From positions 1-30,088 of the forward strand of contig JAZOLH010000058.1 in the NCBI GenBank assembly GCA_045652815.1: a DNA stretch of 30,088 nucleotides. Direction: 5' to 3'. The DNA is from UMGS755 sp045652815. Lineage in GTDB: Bacteria; Bacillota; Clostridia; UBA1381; UBA9506. A model generated the notes under the pieces. That model was given only the letters and a program-made list of their open reading frames with translations, made no database searches and had not been told where the DNA came from. Made by a program: the position numbers and the translations under genes. Below, piece after piece: positions 1-7,359 of this stretch; position 1 is the stretch's first letter, and each line of letters begins with the position of its first letter.

Positions 1-355
1 GATAAAACAAAACCACATTGAGTTTGCCCACCAGTTCGCTTAATCGACTGATGGTAACACCGTTAATCTTAATCTGCTTTTTCTTGTTAGGCAGAATAAT
101 AATCTCTAAGGTGTGCTCCCGCATACGGTCGCAAAAAACTAAAGATGCCTTGGTATAATCCGCACCGAAGCGAATCAAATCTGCATCCTGTGTTGTCCGA
201 AACGATTTACCCATACTGAACAAATAGAGGGCTTCCAAAAGATTGGTTTTGCCCTGTGCATTGTTGCCGCAAAAGATATTGGTTCCGGAATCAAAGCTTA
301 AGTTTTGCATCTCATAGCTGCGGAAATTCTGCAGACTCAAACTTTTGATGTGCAT
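1..355 (-). CDS. recF: RecF, DNA replication/repair ATPase, N-terminal part (cut by window edge)
   Basis: The 118 visible codons match the start of RecF, the SMC-like ATPase that loads RecA at single-strand gaps with RecO and RecR in the cytoplasm. The protein opens MHIKSLSLQNFRSYE, the conserved RecF start, and carries a Walker A motif GNNAQGKTN at about residues 29-37 followed by LLEALYLFSMGKSFR. The ATP-binding signature and Walker B motifs lie beyond the left edge. The ATG at 355 is preceded by GGAG inside the end of yaaA, and only 4 bases separate it from the yaaA stop, so the two are very likely co-transcribed and translationally linked. Identification is firm for a partial gene. Confidence 0.93.
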   Translation of the reverse strand, partial: MHIKSLSLQNFRSYEMQNLSFDSGTNIFCGNNAQGKTNLLEALYLFSMGKSFRTTQDADLIRFGADYTKASLVFCDRMREHTLEIIILPNKKKQIKINGVTISRLSELVGKLNVVLFY

Positions 356-359
356 CGTT

Positions 360-575
360 TTACTCCACTATCAGTTCTAAATCTTCATCTTCTAAAAGCA
401 AGGTCACAACATCGCCGCGATAGATTTTTTTACCGCGCATAGTGCAAACCTCACCGTTGACCAGCGCGCCGCCTGCCTGAATGAATTCCTTGGCTTCGCC
501 ACCGGTCATACAAAGACCGGCAAATTTAATCAGCTGGTCTAATTTGATAAATTCCGTTGTAATTTCAACTTGCAT
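360..575 (-). CDS. yaaA: S4-domain RNA-binding protein YaaA (RlbA)
   Basis: A 71-residue protein that is essentially a single S4 RNA-binding domain, with the typical FIKLDQLIKFAGLCMTGGEA start and a VNGEVCTMRGKKIYRGDVV core. YaaA proteins lie between dnaN and recF in many Firmicutes and have been linked to ribosome maturation in Bacillus. It is full length for the family. The ATG at 575 has an AGGTG ribosome binding site, and the gene begins 11 bases after the dnaA stop, so it belongs to the dnaA transcript. The usual upstream partner, dnaN, is missing here. Function is assigned by family and position; the RNA target cannot be read from the sequence. Confidence 0.88.
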   Translation of the reverse strand: MQVEITTEFIKLDQLIKFAGLCMTGGEAKEFIQAGGALVNGEVCTMRGKKIYRGDVVTLLLEDEDLELIVE

Positions 576-586
576 AATTTCACCTG

Positions 587-1927
587 TTACTGTCTGTTTT
601 CTAAGTTAGCAATCAATTCTTCCACAATCTTTTTGGTATCTTCATTCGTTTCCATATCGTTTTTAATATTATTGATACCGTTAGATACCGTAGCATGTGT
701 TCTGCCGCCCAGTTCCTGACCGATTTTCGGCAGGGATTGACCGGTGAATTCACGCATTAAGTACATCGCAATATGGCGCGCATAGGAAATTTCCTGAGTA
801 CGCTTTGTGGACAGAATTTCATCGGATGTTACGCCAAAATAGTTAGACACGATGGACAGAATGTATTCTGTGTTCACATGAGGGTCATTGGAAACGCTTA
901 AAAACTCTTTAATCGCTTCATCGGCCAGTTGCATCGTAATGGGGCGACCCAATAAAACGTTGTACGCTGTCAAGCGTTTTAAAACGCCCTCCAGATTACG
1001 GATATTCGATTTTAAATGTTCGGCAATATAGAACAGAATGTCATCGGAAACCTCAAAGTTTGCTTCGCTGGCTTTTTTCTTTAAAATTGCCACGCGGGTT
1101 TCCAAATCCGGCTGTTTAATGTCAACAATCAAGCCCCATTCAAAACGGGTTTTCATTCTCTCTTCCAGTTTCTTGATTTCCTTGGGCGGACGGTCAGAGG
1201 TGATAATGAGCTGTTTGTTGGCTTCGTACAGAGTGTTGAATGTATGGAAAAATTCAACCTGTGTCTGTTCCTTATCGGAGATAAACTGAATATCGTCGAT
1301 AATCAGTACATCACAAGTTCTGTATTTGTTACGAAATTCAACAGTTTGTCCATTCAGCAGGGTGTTGATAAAATCGTTAGTGAAAATCTCGCTGGTAACA
1401 TAGAGCACGTTAGCCGCAGGATTGTTCTCTTTAATGCGGTTACCGATGGCCTGCACCAAATGGGTTTTACCAAGACCGGGACCACCGTAAATAAACAAGG
1501 GGTTAAATGCATCGGCAGGACGTTCGGAAACCGCCTGAGATGCCGCATGAGCCAGTTTGTTGGCCTCGCCCACAACAAAAGATTCAAAGGTATATTTGGG
1601 ATTTAAGGTTTTTATATTTTCGTCACGACCGTCATATGTAACCGTATATTCCAATTCTGACGGAAGTGCTTCGTTATAGTCAAGCAGTTTAACAACATAC
1701 GGTTTATCGGAAGAAGCTTTCACCGCTTCACAAATCGCATCAAAATGCATGGACTTAACAATCTCAAAATGCAGTTCTGTGGGCACTTTTAAATAGATTG
1801 CCTCCTCTGTCATCCCAACGGGCAGCAAAGGTTCAATCCAATGTTCATAGCCTGTTTTGCTGATTTCAGGCATTTCCTTTAAAATTTTTAAAGCACCGTT
1901 CCAGATTAATGAAAGTTGTGCATTCAT
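587..1927 (-). CDS. dnaA: Chromosomal replication initiator DnaA
   Basis: DnaA is the AAA+ ATPase that melts the replication origin and loads the helicase. This 446-residue protein has the family's normal length. Domain I spans about residues 1-85 and a short linker follows. The AAA+ domain has Walker A GGPGLGKTH at 148-156, Walker B DVLIIDDIQF at 206-215 and sensor II near 310. Domain IV is at about 350-446. In the domain IV signature the usual GGRDHTTV reads GGRTHATV (407-414), so two residues that contact the DnaA box in E. coli (Asp433 and Thr435 equivalents) are Thr and Ala; the adjacent His411 is kept, as is the Leu-Pro pair at 399-400. The ATG at 1927 follows a GGGGGA stretch. It is the first gene of a dnaA-yaaA-recF operon. 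Confidence 0.97.
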   Translation of the reverse strand: MNAQLSLIWNGALKILKEMPEISKTGYEHWIEPLLPVGMTEEAIYLKVPTELHFEIVKSMHFDAICEAVKASSDKPYVVKLLDYNEALPSELEYTVTYDGRDENIKTLNPKYTFESFVVGEANKLAHAASQAVSERPADAFNPLFIYGGPGLGKTHLVQAIGNRIKENNPAANVLYVTSEIFTNDFINTLLNGQTVEFRNKYRTCDVLIIDDIQFISDKEQTQVEFFHTFNTLYEANKQLIITSDRPPKEIKKLEERMKTRFEWGLIVDIKQPDLETRVAILKKKASEANFEVSDDILFYIAEHLKSNIRNLEGVLKRLTAYNVLLGRPITMQLADEAIKEFLSVSNDPHVNTEYILSIVSNYFGVTSDEILSTKRTQEISYARHIAMYLMREFTGQSLPKIGQELGGRTHATVSNGINNIKNDMETNEDTKKIVEELIANLENRQ

Positions 1928-2015
1928 GACGATAAATCCCCCAGTAATATGTAAAAATTCTTCTTGTTTTCGGAATCAAAAATTCTATATTTGCGGCGAA
2001 AAACACGCAGAATAT

Positions 2016-2044
2016 ATTATATCATAAAACTGTCAAATAATCAA
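2016..2044 (-). promoter_or_regulatory. Promoter of the dnaA-yaaA-recF operon
   Basis: Read on the minus strand: -35 TTGATT (2039-2044), 17-base spacer, -10 TATAAT (2016-2021), with an extended -10 TGA just before the -10. It lies about 90 bases before the dnaA start. No TTATCCACA-type DnaA box is visible around it. Confidence 0.75.
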
Positions 2045-2071
2045 GGATAATTCTCTTTAAAACTTGCACAA

Positions 2072-2107
2072 AAAAGGGTGCGTTTTTTCGATGAAACGCA
2101 CCCTTTT
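2072..2107 (-). terminator. Intrinsic terminator after the ferritin-like gene
   Basis: Perfect inverted repeat with a GGGTGCGTTT-type stem and a short loop, followed on the minus strand by a T-tract. It lies just downstream of the stop at 2123 and separates that gene from the dnaA promoter. Confidence 0.85.
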
Positions 2108-2122
2108 CTTATGCGTATTTTT

Positions 2123-2557
2123 TTACAGATAATCACGCATAGCGACCGCCATTTTTTCTTCTAAACTGATTAAATCTTTTGTGATGTTTTTTGATTTTTC
2201 ATCTGCCGCCGCATACTGATTCAAATACTTAGACAAAGACTTAACACCCATATTACAGCCATCTGTCATCAAATCGGCAACGGTAGCATCTGAATGATCC
2301 AGCATCATCATGCCCATGGTTTTCATCCAAGACATGCCCTGCGCAATAGGATTGGGGTCTTTGCCCGCATCGTGATATTCATCTAGCAGTTCTCTGAGTT
2401 TTTTGTCAAGTTTCTTGTGGTCTTCTTCTGCTGTGCGCAGAATGTTTTTCAGTTCTTCACTTTTTACCTTGGGCAACACATCTTCAATGGATGCAACACC
2501 CATCTGAATACCTGCATCGCACTCCCTTAACAGTTTAATGGTATCTTGTTCAACCAT
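2123..2557 (-). CDS. Ferritin-like four-helix hypothetical protein
   Basis: A 144-residue, almost entirely helical protein with no signal peptide or membrane segment. It shows heptad-rich stretches such as ECDAGIQMGVASIEDVL and EELKNILRTAEEDHKKLDKKL, a central Met-rich patch (GMSWMKTMGMMMLDHSD) and a GCNMGVKSLSKYLNQY segment. This resembles small ferritin-like/DUF2383-type proteins common in Clostridia, which have no firm function; His and Glu residues could bind metal, but a full diiron motif is not evident. The start was placed at the ATG at 2557 because AAAGGAGGG lies 5 bases upstream; a longer reading frame to 2626 would run into the metA terminator. It is a single gene with its own terminator. 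I cannot assign a reaction. Confidence 0.7.
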   Translation of the reverse strand: MVEQDTIKLLRECDAGIQMGVASIEDVLPKVKSEELKNILRTAEEDHKKLDKKLRELLDEYHDAGKDPNPIAQGMSWMKTMGMMMLDHSDATVADLMTDGCNMGVKSLSKYLNQYAAADEKSKNITKDLISLEEKMAVAMRDYL

Positions 2558-2611
2558 TGTATCCCTCCTTTGCTTTCTACTGACAGTTTGCCCTATTTCT
2601 GCCGGAATATG

Positions 2612-2646
2612 CAAAAAAGAACCCACCTGCCGAAGCAGATGGGTTT
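2612..2646 (-). terminator. Intrinsic terminator of metA
   Basis: An 11-bp stem (AACCCATCTGC with its near complement) closed by a TTCG tetraloop, followed on the minus strand by CTTTTTT. It begins 5 bases after the metA stop. Confidence 0.88.
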
Positions 2647-2650
2647 TGTC

Positions 2651-3568
2651 TTATTTGATTTGAGAGATATCGTAAGGCGTTACCTGATACACAAAGTAGT
2701 TCAGCCAGTTGGAATATAACAGGTTGGCGTGACTTCTCCAAGTTACCAAAGGCTCTTTCTGCGGATCATCATCGGGGAAATAGTTCTTGGGCACTTCAAT
2801 GGGAAGACCTGCTTCCACATCGCGCACATATTCATTGCGGAGCGTGCCCGCATCATATTCAGAATGTCCCGTTACAAAAATCTGACGACCACGTTCTGTA
2901 CTGATGACATAAAGTCCTGCCTCTTCAGAAGAAGACAGAATTTTCAGTTCCGGTACCTTTTCCACATCCTCACGGGAAATGGTGGTGTGGCGGGAATGAG
3001 GCGCATAAAACACATCATCAAAGCCACGGAACAAGATAGAAGACTTATGCTCCACCTTATGAGGATACACGCCGAAGAGTTTTTCCGGCAAAGGCTGCTT
3101 ATTCACACCATAATGATAGTAAAGACCTGCCTGTGCACCCCAGCAAATGTGGAATGTACTGGTAACGTGGGTTTTGGTCCATTCAAAAATGCGGCACAGT
3201 TCATCCCAGTAAGCCACTTCTTCAAAAGGCATCTGTTCAACAGGCGCACCTGTAATCACCATACCGTCGAAGGTTTCATGTTCCACTTCGGCAAAGGTTT
3301 TATAAAAGGCCAACATGTGTTCTTCGTTCACATTTTTGGGTTTATATGTTTCTGTTTGCAAAAGTGTCAGTTCCACCTGCAAGGGAGAGTTACCCAAAAG
3401 ACGGGCAAGTTGTGTCTCCGTTGCAATTTTTGTGGGCATTAAGTTTAAAATTGCAATTTTAAGAGGACGAATGTCCTGCGTCAGCGCACGGGTTTCCGTA
3501 ATGACGAAAATATTTTCTTCCGTTAATGTTTTGGTTGCGGGAAGCTCGTTGGGGATTTTAATCGGCAT
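2651..3568 (-). CDS. metA: Homoserine O-acyltransferase MetA, predicted acetyl-CoA type
   Basis: MetA acylates L-homoserine, the first committed step of methionine synthesis. The 305-residue protein aligns over its length with E. coli MetA: nucleophile Cys142 in HICWGAQAG, and His235 and Glu237 in VTGHSEYD. Residue 111 is Glu (GAPVEQM); published work on Bacillus cereus MetA links Glu111 to acetyl-CoA use, whereas the succinyltransferases carry Gly, so I predict O-acetylhomoserine as product despite the usual 'succinyltransferase' label. The ATG at 3568 has AGAGGAG upstream. The gene stands alone between tyrS and the ferritin-like gene, with a TATAAT at 3592-3597. No SAM riboswitch or T-box is visible in the short leader. 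Confidence 0.94.
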   Translation of the reverse strand: MPIKIPNELPATKTLTEENIFVITETRALTQDIRPLKIAILNLMPTKIATETQLARLLGNSPLQVELTLLQTETYKPKNVNEEHMLAFYKTFAEVEHETFDGMVITGAPVEQMPFEEVAYWDELCRIFEWTKTHVTSTFHICWGAQAGLYYHYGVNKQPLPEKLFGVYPHKVEHKSSILFRGFDDVFYAPHSRHTTISREDVEKVPELKILSSSEEAGLYVISTERGRQIFVTGHSEYDAGTLRNEYVRDVEAGLPIEVPKNYFPDDDPQKEPLVTWRSHANLLYSNWLNYFVYQVTPYDISQIK

Positions 3569-3591
3569 ATTATCACTCCTCTGCCCGATTC

Positions 3592-3625
3592 ATTATAGAG
3601 AAATGCGCCCCGAAAATCAGGGCGC
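3592..3625 (-). promoter_or_regulatory. tyrS 3' hairpin overlapping a possible metA promoter
   Basis: The GCGCCC/GGGCGC hairpin (3605-3625) follows the tyrS stop and is trailed by ATTTCT on the minus strand, a weak terminator. A TATAAT (3592-3597) sits directly after it, with a poor -35 CTGATT (3615-3620) 17 bases upstream and inside the hairpin. Both the promoter and the terminator are moderate calls. Confidence 0.45.
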
Positions 3626-3642
3626 TAAAGTTCTTGATTTAA

Positions 3643-4860
3643 TTATTGACCAATTACTCTGTGGTACACTTTCTTACCCTTTTTGATAATCACGCCTTCA
3701 CGGAGACTATCGGCGGAGAGCATATAAGCCACATCGGTGATTTTTTCATCGTTAACAGAAACGCCACCCTGCTGAATCAATCTGCGTCCTTCGCCCTTTG
3801 AAGGAATCAGTTTTGCTTCCAGCATAACGTCTAAAAGACCGTATTCTGCTTCGGTCAGGCTGAGTTCTGTGGTGGGCATATTTTCTGCACTCTTGTTAGC
3901 ACTGAAGAGAGATTCTGCAGTATCCATTGCCTTCTTCGCTTCTTCTTCACCGTGTACAAGTTTGGTTACTTCGTAAGCCAGGATACGTTTTGCTTCGTTC
4001 AGTTCCTGACCCTCAAGTTTTGCCAGACGGTTAATTTCGTCCATAGGCACAAAGGTAATCAGTTTCAGGCAACGGATAACATCATCATCACCCACGTTTC
4101 TGAAGTACTGATAGAATTCATAAGGTGTGGTTTTTTCAGGATCCAGCCACAGAGCACCTTTTGCGGTTTTACCCATTTTCTTACCGTCAGAAGTGGTCAG
4201 AAGGGCAAAGGTCATACCGTAAACCTGTTTGTTTTCCTTACGACGAACAAGGTCAATACCGCCTAAGATGTTACTCCACTGGTCGTCACCGCCCAGTTCC
4301 ATCTGACAGCCATATTCTTTATAGAGCTGTAAAAAGTCATAACTCTGCATGAGCATATAGTTAAACTCAATGAAAGAAAGACCTTTTTCAAGTCTGGTCT
4401 GGAAACATTTTGCGCGAAGCATTTCGTTAACAGAGAAACAAGAACCGATATCACGCAAAAATTCGATATAGTTTAAGTTTCTCAGCCAATCAGCATTGTT
4501 TACCATAATGGCTTTACCTTCGGAAAAGTCAACAATGGTAGAAAGCTGCTTTTTAAAGCGTTCGCAGTTATGGTTGATGGTTTCAACCGTCATCATCTGA
4601 CGCATATCGGTTCTGCCGGAGGGGTCACCAACCATACCGGTGCCGCCGCCAACCAGCGCGATGGGACGATGGCCTGCATCCTGCATGTGACGCATAACAA
4701 CCATCTGCAGGAAATGACCTACGTGCAGACTATCTGCAGTAGGGTCAAAACCAATATAAAAGGTCACCTTTTCGCGACCTAATAATTCGCGGATTTCATC
4801 TTCATGTGTGGTCTGTGCAATCAGACCTCTTTCTTTCAAAATGTCAAATACGTTAGCCAA
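3643..4860 (-). CDS. tyrS: Tyrosyl-tRNA synthetase
   Basis: Class I aminoacyl-tRNA synthetase charging tRNA-Tyr in the cytoplasm. At 405 residues it is normal for the bacterial TyrS family. The HIGH signature is HVGH (residues 46-49, in DSLHVGHFLQM); the KMSKS loop is SDGKKMGKTAKG; tyrosine-binding YIGFDPTADSL and the LQSYDFLQLY helix are present. The last 70 residues form the S4-like tRNA-binding domain (LIPSKGEGRRLIQQGGVSVND). The start is a TTG at 4860, chosen because GGGGAG lies 6 bases upstream and the product begins exactly where family members do. It is monocistronic. There is no T-box leader upstream, unlike many Clostridial tyrS genes. Confidence 0.97.
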   Translation of the reverse strand: MANVFDILKERGLIAQTTHEDEIRELLGREKVTFYIGFDPTADSLHVGHFLQMVVMRHMQDAGHRPIALVGGGTGMVGDPSGRTDMRQMMTVETINHNCERFKKQLSTIVDFSEGKAIMVNNADWLRNLNYIEFLRDIGSCFSVNEMLRAKCFQTRLEKGLSFIEFNYMLMQSYDFLQLYKEYGCQMELGGDDQWSNILGGIDLVRRKENKQVYGMTFALLTTSDGKKMGKTAKGALWLDPEKTTPYEFYQYFRNVGDDDVIRCLKLITFVPMDEINRLAKLEGQELNEAKRILAYEVTKLVHGEEEAKKAMDTAESLFSANKSAENMPTTELSLTEAEYGLLDVMLEAKLIPSKGEGRRLIQQGGVSVNDEKITDVAYMLSADSLREGVIIKKGKKVYHRVIGQ

Positions 4861-4892
4861 CAGTCTCTCCCCTTATATCATACTTATATTAC

Positions 4893-4921
4893 ATTGTAAC
4901 ATAGTTTTACCTAAAAAACAA
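4893..4921 (-). promoter_or_regulatory. Promoter of tyrS
   Basis: Minus strand: -35 TTGTTT (4916-4921), 17-base spacer, -10 TACAAT (4893-4898) with extended -10 TGT. It lies 32 bases upstream of the TTG start. Confidence 0.6.
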
Positions 4922-4968
4922 CCCCCAAAGCACCTTTAGTTTAGAGTTTTGTCTAAAAAAACAGTATA

Positions 4969-4998
4969 TTGACAGAGCCGCTTTTTTCGTGGTAAAAT
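4969..4998 (+). promoter_or_regulatory. Promoter of the HprK-like/dus/mscL operon
   Basis: Perfect -35 TTGACA (4969-4974), 18-base spacer, -10 TAAAAT (4993-4998) preceded by TGG (extended -10). It lies about 23 bases before the ATG at 5022. Confidence 0.78.
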
Positions 4999-5021
4999 AA
5001 GAGAGATAGGGAGGGATACAA

Positions 5022-5891
5022 ATGTCTCTTTTTTATAAAATCGGTGGTCTGACAATTAAGACCGAAAATAACTATAATGACAACGCGTTTCATCAACTGT
5101 CTTTTTATGAAACCGAGCCTACCGATAGCCCTGACATTACCATCACCGTCCACAGAGATTGCGTGAATATGCAGGTGCCCGAGGGCACAACGCTGGTGGC
5201 AGAGGTCAACAAACGTCATTGGTGCCACACTAAAGACGGCGGCTTTTTGTTCTACGACAAAGTTGTTGAATATTGCGACGAAATTTATAACATGATGGTG
5301 GCAGATAAAGATTTTCGCAATGTGGATCTCTACCTCTGCCCCGCTGAATACTTGAAGCTGGAAAAAGACGACCCCCGTGCTTACAATCTGATGCAGGATA
5401 TTCTGTGCGCCGCCTTTTTGGTGCATGACGGTGCCATTGTGCACTCCTCGTCCATGGCGGTGGATAACAAGGGTCTGCTCTTTTCGGCGCCCTCCGGCAC
5501 AGGTAAATCCACCCACACGGGCTTGTGGCTCAAGCACGTGCCCGGTACCGTTATCGTTAACGACGATAAACCCATCATCCGTTTTGAAGATGGTGTCCCC
5601 TATCTTTACGGTGCACCCTGGAGCGGCAAAAACACCATTCACAAAAATATGCGTGTGCCTATGAAGGCGCTGATTTTCATTGAGCGTGCCGAAACCTGTT
5701 CTCTCACGCCCATGAATCCTTTAGATGCAGTTTGGCAGCTGCTGGATGCGGTGATTAAACCCTCCATTCCCGAACTTGCTGAAAAGAATATGGATTTCAT
5801 CTGCCGCTTGGTTGAAAATGTGCCTATTTACCTGCTTCGTTGCAACATTTCGGAAGATGCTGTAAACGTTGCAAAAGAAGCCCTCAAATAA
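5022..5891 (+). CDS. HprK/PEP-carboxykinase-like P-loop protein of unknown substrate
   Basis: A 289-residue soluble protein. The second half has the HPr-kinase/PEP-carboxykinase type nucleotide fold: HDGAIVHSSSMAV before the P-loop, Walker A SAPSGTGKST (155-164), an acidic VNDDKPII (179-186) in the Walker B position, and GAPWSGK (197-203). The N-terminal 130 residues are unassigned. Real HPr kinases have an HPrK signature and a different N-domain, which I do not see, so this is not hprK. Related proteins often accompany peptide-maturation clusters, but none is present here. The ATG at 5022 has GGGAGGG upstream. It heads an operon with a tRNA-dihydrouridine synthase (16-base gap) and mscL. The kinase-like role is inferred and the substrate is unknown. 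Confidence 0.72.
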   Translation: MSLFYKIGGLTIKTENNYNDNAFHQLSFYETEPTDSPDITITVHRDCVNMQVPEGTTLVAEVNKRHWCHTKDGGFLFYDKVVEYCDEIYNMMVADKDFRNVDLYLCPAEYLKLEKDDPRAYNLMQDILCAAFLVHDGAIVHSSSMAVDNKGLLFSAPSGTGKSTHTGLWLKHVPGTVIVNDDKPIIRFEDGVPYLYGAPWSGKNTIHKNMRVPMKALIFIERAETCSLTPMNPLDAVWQLLDAVIKPSIPELAEKNMDFICRLVENVPIYLLRCNISEDAVNVAKEALK

Positions 5892-5907
5892 AATTGGGAG
5901 AAAAATC

Positions 5908-6852
5908 GTGAACTATCGTAATCAGATTTTCTTAGCACCCATGGCAGGCGTGACAGACCTTGCATTCCGTTTGATTTGCAAGCGTTTCGGCGCCGATATG
6001 GTTGTTTCAGAAATGGTCAGTGCCAAAGGCATTGCCTATCAGGATAAAAAAACGAATATGCTCTTAAAAACCGAGCCGGAGGAAGCACCACTCGTTGTGC
6101 AACTCTTCGGCTGTGAGCCGGACATTGTTGCCCGCTCTGCCGCCAAAGTGCAAGCGATGGGCGCTGTGGCAATTGATTTGAATATGGGTTGCCCCACGCC
6201 AAAAATCGTATCAAATGGCGATGGTGCGGCACTGGGCAGAAACCTAGAGCTGGCACAGGCTGTGCTCCGTGCCACCGTGCAGGAATTATCTGTTCCCCTG
6301 TCCGTTAAGTTCCGCTTGGGCTGGGATGATACTTCCGTCAACTGCGTAGAATTAGCGCAGATTGCAGAAGCCGAAGGCGCGGCAGCCGTCACGCTTCACG
6401 CCCGCACAAGAGAGCAGTTTTACAGCGGCAAAGCCGATTGGGCATATATTCGCAAAGTGAAAGAGGCAGTGTCCATCCCCGTGATTGGCAACGGTGATAT
6501 TTCCACCCCCGAAGATGCCAAAAAAATGATGGACGAAACAGGGTGCGACAGCATTATGATTGGTCGCGGTGCTATGGGAAATCCCTTCTTATTTTCACAA
6601 TGCAAAGATTATTTTGAAACAGGAACTTACACCCCCGCCACAAACGAAGATAAGTTGAACACCGTACTCAAACATTTAGAACTGCTTGTTCAGTACAAAG
6701 GCGAGCATCAGGGCATTTTAGAGGCCCGCAAGCATATCGCTTGGTACTTAAAAGGCATGCCCCACTCTGCCGCCGCCAAAAACCGTGCCTTTGCGGCAAA
6801 CACCCTCGCCGAAATGACAGAGATTGTACAGTCCATCTGGGCTGAAAAATAA
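5908..6852 (+). CDS. dus: tRNA-dihydrouridine synthase (Dus family, DusB-like)
   Basis: FMN enzyme that reduces specific uridines in tRNA to dihydrouridine with NAD(P)H. The 314-residue product begins NYRNQIFLAPMAGVTD, the standard Dus start, and contains the catalytic loop LNMGCPTPKIVSNGDG with Cys95 as proton donor, the RLGWDD segment, HARTREQFYSG, and the phosphate-binding IGNGDI and IGRGAMGNPF of the TIM barrel; a helical C-terminal domain follows. The start is taken as the GTG at 5908, with GGGAG 7 bases upstream; a longer frame from 5869 would overlap the upstream gene and lacks a site. The target uridine cannot be read from the sequence. Middle gene of a three-gene operon. Confidence 0.93.
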   Translation: MNYRNQIFLAPMAGVTDLAFRLICKRFGADMVVSEMVSAKGIAYQDKKTNMLLKTEPEEAPLVVQLFGCEPDIVARSAAKVQAMGAVAIDLNMGCPTPKIVSNGDGAALGRNLELAQAVLRATVQELSVPLSVKFRLGWDDTSVNCVELAQIAEAEGAAAVTLHARTREQFYSGKADWAYIRKVKEAVSIPVIGNGDISTPEDAKKMMDETGCDSIMIGRGAMGNPFLFSQCKDYFETGTYTPATNEDKLNTVLKHLELLVQYKGEHQGILEARKHIAWYLKGMPHSAAAKNRAFAANTLAEMTEIVQSIWAEK

Positions 6853-6865
6853 AGGAGAGATACGA

Positions 6866-7315
6866 ATGTTTAAAGGTTTTAAAGAATTTGCTATGAAAGG
6901 CAACGTTATCGATATGGCTGTCGGCGTTATTGTCGGCGGTGCTTTCGGTAAAATCGTAACATCACTGGTGAATGATATCATTATGCCCTTCTTTGGTTTC
7001 CTCACCGCAGGTATGGACTTTAAAGAACTCAAATGGGTTCTCTCCCCTGCTGTGATTGAAGAAGGCGTTACCACCAAGCCCGAAGCCGCTATTTTATACG
7101 GTAACTTTCTGCAGAACATCATCGACTTTTTAATCATCGCATTTTCTATTTATATGGTGATTCGCCTGATTACCAAGGCAAAAGAAAAAGCCGCTAAGTT
7201 AATGGCAAAGCAGGAAGAGGAAGCTGCCGCTGAAGAAGCCGCACCCGCAGGCCCCACACAAGAAGAACTCTTAACCGAAATCCGCGACTTATTAAAAGCA
7301 TCCAAAACCGAATAA
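6866..7315 (+). CDS. mscL: Large-conductance mechanosensitive channel MscL
   Basis: MscL opens under membrane tension to release solutes during osmotic downshock. The 149-residue protein has the family hallmark N-terminus (FKGFKEFAMKGNVIDMAVGV), TM1 at about residues 12-45 containing GVIVGGAFGKIVTSLVND, a periplasmic-side loop, TM2 at about 72-98 (NFLQNIIDFLIIAFSIYM), and a C-terminal helix after an Ala/Glu-rich linker (EEEAAAEEAAPAG). The ATG at 6866 has AAAGGAGAG upstream; an in-frame ATG at 6824 lies inside dus and is rejected. It is the last gene of the operon, followed within 15 bases by a terminator. The linker is longer and more acidic than in E. coli. Confidence 0.96.
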   Translation: MFKGFKEFAMKGNVIDMAVGVIVGGAFGKIVTSLVNDIIMPFFGFLTAGMDFKELKWVLSPAVIEEGVTTKPEAAILYGNFLQNIIDFLIIAFSIYMVIRLITKAKEKAAKLMAKQEEEAAAEEAAPAGPTQEELLTEIRDLLKASKTE

Positions 7316-7326
7316 CAGAAAAATTA

Positions 7327-7359
7327 AAAGAGCCATTGCAAATGCAATGGCTCTTTTTT
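7327..7359. terminator. Bidirectional terminator between mscL and the dockerin gene
   Basis: A near-perfect palindrome, GAGCCATTGCA-AA-TGCAATGGCTC, flanked by AAAA on the left and TTTTTTT on the right. It serves the plus-strand mscL operon and, since the dockerin gene ends at 7359, also the converging minus-strand transcript. Confidence 0.88.

Noticed and set aside
2558..2626. N-terminal extension of the ferritin-like gene to 2626
   Set aside because: The extension overlaps the metA terminator, has no ribosome binding site, and a near-perfect AAAGGAGGG precedes the ATG at 2557.
2729..3442. Plus-strand reading frame of 237 codons opposite metA
   Set aside because: Shadow of metA: no promoter, no ribosome binding site, no recognisable domain.
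3569..3642. SAM riboswitch upstream of metA
   Set aside because: Only 74 bases separate tyrS and metA, filled by a terminator hairpin and a -10; no SAM aptamer fits.
4861..5021. T-box leader for tyrS
   Set aside because: The region has no specifier stem or AGGGTGGNACCGCG motif and the leader is only about 25 bases.
4953..5642. Long minus-strand reading frame (229 codons) opposite the HprK-like gene
   Set aside because: It is antisense to a well-supported gene, has no ribosome binding site or family features, and its composition (His- and Val-rich) is what the opposite strand of a coding region gives.
5869..5907. Upstream ATG for the dihydrouridine synthase
   Set aside because: It overlaps the preceding gene and adds 13 residues not seen in the family; the GTG at 5908 has GGGAG at good spacing.
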